Assembly (NCBI RefSeq): GCF_913566895.1 | Contig: NZ_CAJYCN010000005.1 | Span: 1 to 64,000 of the forward strand | Direction: 5' to 3' | Source of the DNA: Listeria ilorinensis | GTDB lineage: Bacteria; Bacillota; Bacilli; Lactobacillales; Listeriaceae | DNA length: 64,000 nucleotides | Shown: in pieces, positions 9,173 through 17,040 of the stretch | Layout: every line of letters begins with the position of its first letter | Position numbering within the stretch: the stretch's first letter is position 1 | Program-made: the position numbers and the translations under genes | Notes under the pieces: generated by a model | What the model was told of the DNA's origin: nothing | The model's input: only the letters and a program-made list of their open reading frames with translations | Databases searched by the model: none

Positions 9173-10663
9173 TTGAATCGTTTAACATCTGAAAAACCTG
9201 TAGACGTAAACGGCAGACCTTTTAACCGGAATTTACTCGTTATAACGATGATCGTGGGGGCTTTTGTAGCAGTACTCAACCAGACGCTTCTTGCAACGGC
9301 CTTGCCAATGATTATGGATGATCTGGATATTACGGCAGCTACAGGACAATGGCTCACAACGGCATTTTTACTTACCAATGGGATTATGATTCCTATTACC
9401 GCTATGCTGATCGAAAAAATCAGTTCTAAAGTGCTATTTATCACAGCTATGGTTGTATTTACGATCGGTACGATTATTGCGGCTGTTGCACAAAGTTTTC
9501 CTATTCTCTTGACAGGACGGATCGTTCAAGCGGCAGGAGCTGGGATTATGATGCCCCTTCTACAAACGATCTTTCTGCTGATCTTCCCACGTGAAAAGCG
9601 CGGGGCAGCGATGGGGATTATGGGACTTGTTATGGCATTTGCACCAGCAATTGGGCCGACACTTTCAGGCTGGATTGTAGACTCTTATGATTGGCGCGTT
9701 CTTTTTATCGTACTGATTCCAATTGCTGTTTTTGATATTATTTTAGCTTTCTTCGGAATGAAAAAAGTAGTTGCGCTTAAAGAAAATAAAATTGACATCT
9801 TGTCAATTATTTTATCATCAGTAGGCTTTGGTTCGATGCTTTATGGCTTTAGTTCTGCCGGAAACGATGGTTGGGGAGATCCAATCGTTGTAACCACGTT
9901 GATCATTGGCGCGATTGTTACCGTGCTATTCATCTGGCGGCAGCTTTCAATCGAGCATCCTATGTTAGAATTCAGGGTATTTCGCTATCCGATTTTCTCA
10001 TTGTCAGTTATTTTGAGCTCTATTGTAACGATGGCTATGATCGGAGCGGAAATTGTCTTACCATTGTATATCCAGTCTATTCGCGGAGAAACGGCCTTGC
10101 AATCCGGGTTGCTGTTATTACCGGGGGCAATTGTTATGGGGATCATGAGTCCCATTACTGGGATCATCTTTGATAAGATTGGCGCACGATGGTTAAGTAT
10201 CAGCGGTTTGACAATTTTGACGCTTGGTACGATCCCGTTTATGTTCCTGACAGCCGATACACCACTTTGGTACATTGTTGTCTTCTATGCCATTCGCTTC
10301 CTTGGTATCTCGATGGCTATGATGCCGATCGGAACGGCTGGTATGAATGCCCTGCCTAATGAATTGATCAATCATGGCTCAGCTGTCAATAATACGATTC
10401 GACAAATTGCTGGTTCAATCGGAACGGCGGTATTGATCACCGTCTTGACAAATGTAACAAAAGATCAAATGCCGAATAAAATGCTTGCTGCCACGGATCC
10501 CGCGGGCTTTGCGCAAAAAGCGATGGATGCCAGTTTGGACGGAATGAAAGCCGCCTTTCTGGTAGCAGTGATCTTTTCAGCGATTGGCATGATATTAAGC
10601 TTTTTTGTGAAGAATAAACAAAAGCCGGCTATTGTAAGCAAAACCATCGAAGAGAATATTTGA
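9173..10663 (+). CDS. MFS multidrug exporter, DHA2 (EmrB/QacA) family, MdrT-like
   Basis: A 496-residue membrane protein starting at TTG 9173 behind a GAAAGGGG ribosome site. It has about 14 hydrophobic segments, as usual for the DHA2 family. Family motifs include LNQTLLATALPMI in segment 1, the GRIVQAAGAGIMMPLLQT region, and APAIGPTLSGWIVD (motif C, typical of drug/H+ antiporters). It should export hydrophobic compounds with proton influx. Its place downstream of a TetR regulator matches MdrT of L. monocytogenes, known for exporting cholic acid and for a link to c-di-AMP secretion. Substrates cannot be read from the sequence. Confidence 0.87.
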   Translation: MNRLTSEKPVDVNGRPFNRNLLVITMIVGAFVAVLNQTLLATALPMIMDDLDITAATGQWLTTAFLLTNGIMIPITAMLIEKISSKVLFITAMVVFTIGTIIAAVAQSFPILLTGRIVQAAGAGIMMPLLQTIFLLIFPREKRGAAMGIMGLVMAFAPAIGPTLSGWIVDSYDWRVLFIVLIPIAVFDIILAFFGMKKVVALKENKIDILSIILSSVGFGSMLYGFSSAGNDGWGDPIVVTTLIIGAIVTVLFIWRQLSIEHPMLEFRVFRYPIFSLSVILSSIVTMAMIGAEIVLPLYIQSIRGETALQSGLLLLPGAIVMGIMSPITGIIFDKIGARWLSISGLTILTLGTIPFMFLTADTPLWYIVVFYAIRFLGISMAMMPIGTAGMNALPNELINHGSAVNNTIRQIAGSIGTAVLITVLTNVTKDQMPNKMLAATDPAGFAQKAMDASLDGMKAAFLVAVIFSAIGMILSFFVKNKQKPAIVSKTIEENI

Positions 10664-10669
10664 TACCGT

Positions 10670-10728
10670 CCTGAAATCAGGGGAACAGCTAAGCTAATGC
10701 TGTTTTTACCTGATTTCAGGCTTTTTTT
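10670..10728 (+). terminator. Rho-independent terminator after the MFS gene
   Basis: The arms CCTGAAATCAGG (10670-10681) and CCTGATTTCAGG (10709-10720) pair fully, with an inner AACAGC/GCTGTT pair, followed by a run of T. Confidence 0.9.
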
Positions 10729-10784
10729 AGTCGAAAAAAAGAAATGCCCATGGTATGATTTGAAGTAGATAAGGATGTGAGGAA

Positions 10785-11234
10785 ATGGGGGAAATACGGG
10801 AAGCAACTTTGGATGATTTTCCAAAACTGCGTGAAATTTTTGCAGAGAGTCGGAAAAAGCATTTCTTTTGGCTGGATAGGAGTCAGATCGTTCTGGAAGA
10901 CTTTGATCGACTGACGCGTGATGAACGCATTTGGCTTTATCAGGATAAAAACGCTGAACCTCTGGGCTTTATTTCAGTTTATGAACCGGACAATTTTATT
11001 CATTTGCTGTTTATTGCGAGCTCTCAACAGGGAAAAGGAATTGCAAAAGAGCTGCTCCAATTTTTAGTAGCGAAAGAAGCAGTAGATTATACGCTGAAAT
11101 GTGTAGCCAAAAACGAAGCAGCGTTAGCTTTTTATCAGAAAATGAATTTTGAAGTCATAGGAGAAGGTATAGATCGATTAGAAGGAAAATATTATACATT
11201 ATTATTAAAAGGACGTGATGAATCATGCAAGTAG
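10785..11234 (+). CDS. GNAT-family N-acetyltransferase
   Basis: A 149-residue protein with ATG at 10785 after a GGATGTGAGG ribosome site. It has the GNAT fold pattern: beta4 at FIHLLFIASSQQGKGIAKELL, where QGKGIA is the acetyl-CoA pyrophosphate loop (motif A), and NEAALAFYQKMNFEVIGEG as motif B near the C-terminus. It would transfer acetyl from acetyl-CoA to an amine; the acceptor is unknown. It overlaps the start of proC by 10 bp, so the two are co-transcribed, but that gives no clear functional link. Confidence 0.85.
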   Translation: MGEIREATLDDFPKLREIFAESRKKHFFWLDRSQIVLEDFDRLTRDERIWLYQDKNAEPLGFISVYEPDNFIHLLFIASSQQGKGIAKELLQFLVAKEAVDYTLKCVAKNEAALAFYQKMNFEVIGEGIDRLEGKYYTLLLKGRDESCK

Positions 11235-12034
11235 GATTTATTGGTTTAGGAAATATGGCAACAGCAATCATCGGTGGATTGCTAGAAAAAGGAGTACTCC
11301 CGCCTAAGAATATCCATGTACAGAGTCGGACTTATGAGAAAGTGCTGGCTTATAGTACTGATAAAGGGATCACACCTGTTAGGGATGCCAAACAACTGGT
11401 GCGTGATGTAGATGTGTTGGTTCTGGCTGTGAAACCCAATATGTTTCAAAAGGTACTGGCACCATTACAGGAGGATTTACAAGCCAGCCAGCCGCTCATA
11501 ATTTCAATCGCTGCAGGACTGACATTAGACAAGTTGATGGAACTCACGGGTGCTGAGCATCGAATCGTTCGCGTCATGCCAAATGTCAATGCGACGATTG
11601 GTGAATCGATGTCAGGCATTTGTGCTAATTCGTATGTCACGGAGAAAGATTTACAGGCAGCAGAATTGATTTTTGGCGCAGTTGGGAAAACGATGGTATT
11701 AGAGGAAAGTGAGTTTCGTATTTTTGCAGCCATTGCTGGAAGTTCGCCTGCCTTTATTTACTTGTTTATTGATTCCTTGGCTCGTGGTGCACTAAAAGCT
11801 GGTATGTCAAAGCAGAAAGCCGTTGAGATCGTGGCGCAGACTGTTTTGGGAAGTGCAAAGATGGTGCTCGAAAGTGGGGAGCATCCGTTTAGTCTGATCG
11901 ATAAAGTCTGTTCACCAGGAGGGACGACTATTGCGGGTGTTGCAGCGCTCGAAGAAGAGGCTTTTATTTCGGCTGTCATGAAGAGTGTGGAAGCCACCAT
12001 TGCGCGAGAAAAAGAACTGGCAGAAAATAGTTAA
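11225..12034 (+). CDS. proC: Pyrroline-5-carboxylate reductase
   Basis: A 269-residue protein, the usual length for ProC. The N-terminus has a Rossmann motif (VGFIGLGNMATAIIGGLL) for NAD(P)H. The C-terminal dimerisation domain carries the family signature (EHPFSLIDKVCSPGGTTIAGVAALEE). It reduces 1-pyrroline-5-carboxylate to proline, the last step of proline synthesis, in the cytoplasm. No proA/proB lies nearby. A terminator follows immediately. Confidence 0.95.
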   Translation: MQVGFIGLGNMATAIIGGLLEKGVLPPKNIHVQSRTYEKVLAYSTDKGITPVRDAKQLVRDVDVLVLAVKPNMFQKVLAPLQEDLQASQPLIISIAAGLTLDKLMELTGAEHRIVRVMPNVNATIGESMSGICANSYVTEKDLQAAELIFGAVGKTMVLEESEFRIFAAIAGSSPAFIYLFIDSLARGALKAGMSKQKAVEIVAQTVLGSAKMVLESGEHPFSLIDKVCSPGGTTIAGVAALEEEAFISAVMKSVEATIAREKELAENS

Positions 12035-12040
12035 GGATTG

Positions 12041-12074
12041 AACCTTGTCTTTGGAATAGAGACAGGGTTTTTTT
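12041..12074 (+). terminator. Terminator after proC
   Basis: AACCTTGTCT (12041-12050) pairs with AGACAGGGTT around an 8-10 nt loop, followed by a T-run to 12074. Confidence 0.85.
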
Positions 12075-12141
12075 CTTAAAAAAATAGGGTTAAAGTGCAC
12101 ATCTTTCGGCTATACTATGGAAAAGGAAAGAAGGGGACGAT

Positions 12142-13677
12142 ATGGTCAAGCCAAGATTGTTTGCAGCTGTGACGATTGGCTCTCAAAGTGTGACGCTTAA
12201 GATTATGGATATCAGCCGCCAAGAGATTTTGGAGACACTGCGTTCAGATGTATCAATCGGAACAGATATCTATAATCACAAAACCATTGCAGCTAGCACC
12301 ATGCATGAAACTTCGACGGCCTTAGCAGGATTCGTACAGCTGATGCGAGATTATGATGTGACGGAATACCGAGTTGTGGCAACTTCCTCAGTTCGAGAAG
12401 CCCTCAATGCTGAATATGTTAAAGAGCAGATTCGTTTGCAAACAGGGCTAGAGATTGCATGGGTATCTAATGCACAAGAACGTTTCTTACATAGTCAGGC
12501 AGCCGCTCAAAAAACACCAGATTTTAGTCAGTTAATCAGTGAAGGCACAATGCTGATTGATATTGGTTCAGGAAGTATTCAGCTGACGGTTTATGATGAA
12601 GGGGAGTTCATGTTTTCGCGCAATATTAAATTAGGGCCGCTGCGAGTCCGGGAACTTTTAGCTAAACTTAAAGTCCAGACAAGTAATTTTGCTGATCTGC
12701 TGGAGGATTTTATTTTTAGTAAGATTCGTGACTATGCTCAATTTGCTCCAAAAGATGTGGCGTATAAGCATTTTATTTTGATCGGTACGGATTTATTGTT
12801 CTTTAAACAAGCATTTATGGGCGGTTCCGATGATCATCAAATCACACGGGACTATTTTGATCAGCTTTATGGACATATGCTGGAAATCCCAGAACAGGTT
12901 TTGGCAAAGCGGTATCAGCTTTCCTATGATGCGATCAGTCAATTGCTGCCTTCTGCCATGCTTTTAAAGGAGCTTTTGAAGGTAACGAAAGCAGAAAGTA
13001 TTTTACTTTCAGATGCGGAGTTGATAGATGGGATTTTGGTTGAAGCTTCCGTTCAACATAAGAAAATTAAATTGAATCATGATTTCAATGAAGATCTGCT
13101 TGCTTCGGCTGAGCATATTTCCCGTAGATATATGACGGATCAAAAACATAGTGAGCTAGTGCGTAAATTTGCGCTGCACTTGTTCAATCAGCTAAAACCG
13201 CTCCATGGGTTGAAAAAAAGAGAGCGGCTGTTGCTTGAACTGGCAGCCATTTTGCAGGATATAGGTAGTTTTATTGATATGAATAATCATTATATTCACT
13301 CAGATTATTTGATCGAAGCAACGGAATTGATTGGGCTATCAGAAGAGGAGCAAAAAATTGTAGCAGCAGTGGCACGTTATCACAGTACGGAAACACCTTC
13401 TTCCGGAGATGAGAATTTTGATCGCTACGATACAGCCACTCAGTTGACGATCGCGAAATTGACAGCTATTTTACGAATTGCAGATGCTCTTGATGATAGC
13501 CATCAGCAAAAAGTTGAGCGGATAGCAGTTTCATTGAAAAAAGAACAATTACAGATCTCTGTATGGGCGAATGATGATTTAATGCTGGAAAAATGGACAT
13601 TTAATGAAAAGGCAGAATTTTTTGCAGAAGTGTATGGATTGAAACCACAAATTATAGAAAAGGGTGGACTCTCATGA
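12142..13677 (+). CDS. Ppx/GppA-family exopolyphosphatase-like protein with C-terminal HD domain
   Basis: A 511-residue protein with ATG at 12142 behind AAGAAGGGG. The N-terminal ~300 residues have the ASKHA phosphatase fold with a phosphate-binding loop (MLIDIGSGSIQLTVYD). The first loop reads VTIGSQSVTLKI instead of the usual IDLGSNSxR. The C-terminal ~190 residues carry an HD-type helical domain (LLLELAAILQDIGSFI, VARYHS, ILRIADALDDSHQQ). Long Ppx proteins of this type hydrolyse polyphosphate or (p)ppGpp. It overlaps ppk by 4 bp (ATGA), giving a Ppx-PPK-Ppx operon. The altered first loop leaves open whether it is an active hydrolase or a regulator. Confidence 0.85.
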   Translation: MVKPRLFAAVTIGSQSVTLKIMDISRQEILETLRSDVSIGTDIYNHKTIAASTMHETSTALAGFVQLMRDYDVTEYRVVATSSVREALNAEYVKEQIRLQTGLEIAWVSNAQERFLHSQAAAQKTPDFSQLISEGTMLIDIGSGSIQLTVYDEGEFMFSRNIKLGPLRVRELLAKLKVQTSNFADLLEDFIFSKIRDYAQFAPKDVAYKHFILIGTDLLFFKQAFMGGSDDHQITRDYFDQLYGHMLEIPEQVLAKRYQLSYDAISQLLPSAMLLKELLKVTKAESILLSDAELIDGILVEASVQHKKIKLNHDFNEDLLASAEHISRRYMTDQKHSELVRKFALHLFNQLKPLHGLKKRERLLLELAAILQDIGSFIDMNNHYIHSDYLIEATELIGLSEEEQKIVAAVARYHSTETPSSGDENFDRYDTATQLTIAKLTAILRIADALDDSHQQKVERIAVSLKKEQLQISVWANDDLMLEKWTFNEKAEFFAEVYGLKPQIIEKGGLS

Positions 13678-15800
13678 CGGAAAAATTTGCAGAATCTGAT
13701 CATTTTATGAATCGTGAGCTGAGTTGGCTTGACTTTAATTATCGTGTCCTAGAAGAAGCACGTGATAAGGAAAACCCGCTGCTGGAACGACTAAAATTTC
13801 TTGCAATCACAGCTAGTAATATGGATGAATTTTTTATGGTACGTGTGGCTTCACTGAAAAAAATGATTTCAGTCGACTATAAAAAACCAGATGCAGCAGG
13901 AATGACGCCTCGAGAGCAACTGCACGCCATCAATGACAAAACCCATCAGATGACGGAAAAGCAGTATAATACATGGAATCGGACACTTTTTAAGCTGTTG
14001 ACAGATCACCAGATCAACTTGCGAAAAATCCATCAATTGAATGCGAAACAGCAAGAATTTATCAAGCATTATTTTGAGCAGGAAATCTATCCGGTTGTTA
14101 CACCCATGGCGGTGGACTCTGCACGACCATTCCCGTTAATCGTCAATACCAGCTTGAATATTGCTGCTTTGATTTATAAGGAAGGTGAACCGAAGAAAAA
14201 GGAATTCACTACCATACAGGTACCGACGATTTTTCCACGAGTGGTAAAACTGCCAGACGCACCAAATGACTTTATCTTGTTGGAGGAAATCATTGAGCAT
14301 TATTTGGAGCGCTTTTTCATCGGCTATAAAATAAAAGAAACCGCCTGTTACCGTATTATGCGGAATATGGATATGGATGTGGTAGAGCAAGATGCTTCGG
14401 ACTTGTTGAAAGAAATTGAAGAACAGCTGAAAAAAAGGGAACGTAGTACGGTCATTCGGCTTGAAGTCGAAGCGGAAATCAGCAAGCATTTGAGTAAACG
14501 GCTTGTCAAAGCTTTGAAGGTGGATGAGGATGAAATTTACCGAATCAAGGGCCCGCTTGATCTGACTTTTTTAGGAAAATTGGCCAGTCAAGTTGAGGGA
14601 CATCATGCTTTGTTTTATCCACCGTTCAAACCGTATCAGGCTGTGCAGCTGCAAGCTACCAACTTATTTGAACTGATTCGTAAGCAAGATGTTTTTTTGC
14701 ATCATCCGTATGATTCCTTTCAGACGGTAGTGGATTTTATTCGACAAGCAGCAGATGATCCGGATGTATTGGCGATTAAAATGACATTATATCGTGTTTC
14801 GGGAGATTCCCCGATTATTCGCTATTTAGGCGAGGCGGCAGAAAATGGTAAACAAGTTACTGTATTGCTTGAAGTAAAAGCACGTTTTGATGAAGAAAAT
14901 AATATCCACTGGGCGCAAGAACTTGAAAAAACGGGCTGTCATGTGATTTATGGACTTATCGGTTTGAAAACACACTGCAAGCTTACCTTGGTAGTAAGGA
15001 GGGAAGCAGACGGGATCCGTCGCTATATGCATATGGGAACAGGAAATTATAATGATATCACCGCCCGTTTTTATACGGACATGGGGCTTTTGACAGCAGA
15101 TGCGGAAATGGGGATCGATGCTTCCAATATATTTAATATGATCTCTGGTTATTCAGAACCGCCTGTTTTTCATCAATTGATAATTGCACCACATTGGCTG
15201 CGTAGTGAGCTGGTCGCTCGAATTAAGCAAGAAGCGCAATTAGCCCGCCGAGGCAAGACTGCCATTATTAAAATGAAGATGAACTCTCTTTCTGATACAG
15301 AAATGATTCAAACTTTATATGAAGCCTCCCAATCTGGTGTGAAAATTGAGCTGCTCATTCGCGGGATATGCTGCTTACGGGCTGGAATAAAAGGCTTGAG
15401 TGAGAATATTACCGTACACTCTATTGTTGGCCGGCTGCTTGAACATAGTCGAATTTATTACTTTGGTGCTGGTGGGGAGAATCTGCTCTATTTATCAAGT
15501 GCGGATTTGATGCATCGCAATTTGAATCGACGTGTTGAACTGTTATTTCCAATTCAGGATGAAGAAATTAAGGAACGTATCATGACCGAATTCGATCAAA
15601 TGTTTGCAGATAATGTTAAAACACGTATTCTTCGAGAAGACGGGACTTATCATAAATTAGATAAACGTGGTAAACAGCAGATCAGCTCACAGCAAAGGTT
15701 TATGGAGGCGGCAGAAAAGAAAAGCGAAACAGAGGCGATTGAACAAAAAAGTAAGTCACGGGTATTTATTCCGATGAAACAAGAAAAGGATGGGGAGTGA
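13674..15800 (+). CDS. ppk: Polyphosphate kinase 1
   Basis: A 708-residue protein, full length for PPK1. It begins with the N domain (FMNRELSWLDFNYRVLEEA). The C-terminal catalytic halves include MTLYRVSGDSPI and the KTHCKL motif with His434, equivalent to the phospho-accepting His435 of E. coli PPK. A second phospholipase-D-like half follows (LSSADLMHRNLNRRVELLFPI). It polymerises the gamma-phosphate of ATP into polyphosphate, reversibly. The gene overlaps a Ppx-like gene on each side, so synthesis and breakdown enzymes are made from one transcript. Confidence 0.96.
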   Translation: MTEKFAESDHFMNRELSWLDFNYRVLEEARDKENPLLERLKFLAITASNMDEFFMVRVASLKKMISVDYKKPDAAGMTPREQLHAINDKTHQMTEKQYNTWNRTLFKLLTDHQINLRKIHQLNAKQQEFIKHYFEQEIYPVVTPMAVDSARPFPLIVNTSLNIAALIYKEGEPKKKEFTTIQVPTIFPRVVKLPDAPNDFILLEEIIEHYLERFFIGYKIKETACYRIMRNMDMDVVEQDASDLLKEIEEQLKKRERSTVIRLEVEAEISKHLSKRLVKALKVDEDEIYRIKGPLDLTFLGKLASQVEGHHALFYPPFKPYQAVQLQATNLFELIRKQDVFLHHPYDSFQTVVDFIRQAADDPDVLAIKMTLYRVSGDSPIIRYLGEAAENGKQVTVLLEVKARFDEENNIHWAQELEKTGCHVIYGLIGLKTHCKLTLVVRREADGIRRYMHMGTGNYNDITARFYTDMGLLTADAEMGIDASNIFNMISGYSEPPVFHQLIIAPHWLRSELVARIKQEAQLARRGKTAIIKMKMNSLSDTEMIQTLYEASQSGVKIELLIRGICCLRAGIKGLSENITVHSIVGRLLEHSRIYYFGAGGENLLYLSSADLMHRNLNRRVELLFPIQDEEIKERIMTEFDQMFADNVKTRILREDGTYHKLDKRGKQQISSQQRFMEAAEKKSETEAIEQKSKSRVFIPMKQEKDGE

Positions 15801-15805
15801 GATTG

Positions 15806-16762
15806 TTGGAACATTTTGCAGTGATTGATTTAGGGTCTAACTCAGCACGAATGACAATTACGAAGATCGAAGAAGACGGCAGCTTTGAAGTGGTTTGTCA
15901 GATGAAAGAAATGGTGCGTCTCTCGGAAAAAATGGGTGAAAAAAAGGTATTGCAAGATGAAGCCATCAAACGTACGGTGGATGCTTTAAAAAAATTTTAT
16001 AAACAAAGCCGTGAATTTGATCAGCTGAAAATGCGTGCAGTTGCCACAGCAGCCACGCGCCAAGCGGTCAACCAAAAGAAATTTCTAAGTCGTGTCAAAG
16101 AGGAGGCTGGTATTGAACTGGAAGTGATCAGCGGGAACCAAGAAGCGTATTATGACTATCTAGGAATTATTAATACACTACCAGTGACCAACTGTGTGGT
16201 TATCGATACGGGTGGTGGGAGCACAGAGTTGATACTTGTCCAAAATAACCGGCCGATTAATTTGATTAGTTTACCATATGGAGCGGTCAACTTAAGTGAG
16301 CGTTTCTTAGATAAAGACCATATTTCGGCAGCAGCACTTTTCAAACTGATGACCTCGATCGATAAGCTTTATAATGGAGTTTGGTGGCTACGAAAAGGCC
16401 ACAATTTACCAATTGTTGCGCTGGGTGGAAGCAACCGTACGATTGCCAAGATCGAGCGCCGTAGTCGGGAAATTTTAGATTTTGAAAACTTGCATGGCTT
16501 TAAAATGCGCGATGATGAGGTATACGATATTTTTGAAGAAGTGGTCTCTAAAGATTTGAAAGAGCGTGGTGCCATACCCGGACTTTCACGTGAACGAGCG
16601 GATATTATTGTAGGCGGGATTACACCACTGACAGCATTGATGCGCTTTCTTGATTCCGATCGCTTGATCTTTTCTCAGTATGGTTTGCGAGAAGGGGTCT
16701 TCTACGATCACTTTTACCAACTACAGACAAGTGGACTTCTTACTGAGACGCCCAATAAGTGA
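15806..16762 (+). CDS. ppx: Exopolyphosphatase, short Ppx/GppA form
   Basis: About 318 residues, ASKHA fold only: phosphate loop 1 FAVIDLGSNSARM and loop 2 VVIDTGGGSTELI are both intact, and there is no HD domain. A GTG at 15797 lies inside the ribosome site GGGGAG, so TTG 15803 or 15806 is the better start. It should release phosphate from polyphosphate ends. It is the last gene of the three-gene operon and is followed by a terminator. The intact loops make it the more certain hydrolase of the two flanking Ppx proteins. Confidence 0.9.
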   Translation: MEHFAVIDLGSNSARMTITKIEEDGSFEVVCQMKEMVRLSEKMGEKKVLQDEAIKRTVDALKKFYKQSREFDQLKMRAVATAATRQAVNQKKFLSRVKEEAGIELEVISGNQEAYYDYLGIINTLPVTNCVVIDTGGGSTELILVQNNRPINLISLPYGAVNLSERFLDKDHISAAALFKLMTSIDKLYNGVWWLRKGHNLPIVALGGSNRTIAKIERRSREILDFENLHGFKMRDDEVYDIFEEVVSKDLKERGAIPGLSRERADIIVGGITPLTALMRFLDSDRLIFSQYGLREGVFYDHFYQLQTSGLLTETPNK

Positions 16763-16769
16763 AAAAAGG

Positions 16770-16813
16770 GGTAGAGACATACAGACATTTACTGCCTTCT
16801 CTACCGCTTTTTC
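16770..16813 (+). terminator. Terminator of the ppx-ppk-ppx operon
   Basis: GGTAGAGA (16770-16777) pairs with TCTCTACC (16798-16805), then GCTTTTTC. Confidence 0.85.
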
Positions 16814-16899
16814 AGATCTTGAAGCAGATGAAAACCTCGCGCTGCTGGTTTGAGATCTTAACAAGCAACATGTGTAAGAAAACCCACAACAGTGCTGCG

Positions 16900-16957
16900 T
16901 GATAACGATTCTCAATGGCAGATTTTGCTGTAATTCTAAATTGATAACTGTTATAAT
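16900..16957 (+). promoter_or_regulatory. Formate dehydrogenase promoter with two Fur-box-like sequences
   Basis: TGATAACGATTCTCA (16900-16914) matches the Fur 7-1-7 core TGATAATGATTATCA at 13 of 15 positions. A second, weaker match, TGATAACTGTTATAA (16942-16956), contains the palindrome ATAACTGTTAT and overlaps an extended -10 (TGTTATAAT, 16949-16957). No good -35 is visible. Control by Fur is an inference that fits an Fe-S-rich enzyme. Confidence 0.45.
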
Positions 16958-17040
16958 AAAGGTAATTTTAATAAATGAAACCGCTTCCTTTACGAACGAT
17001 GACCAAGCAATGACAGCGGGTATCAAAGGAGGAAAAGCGT

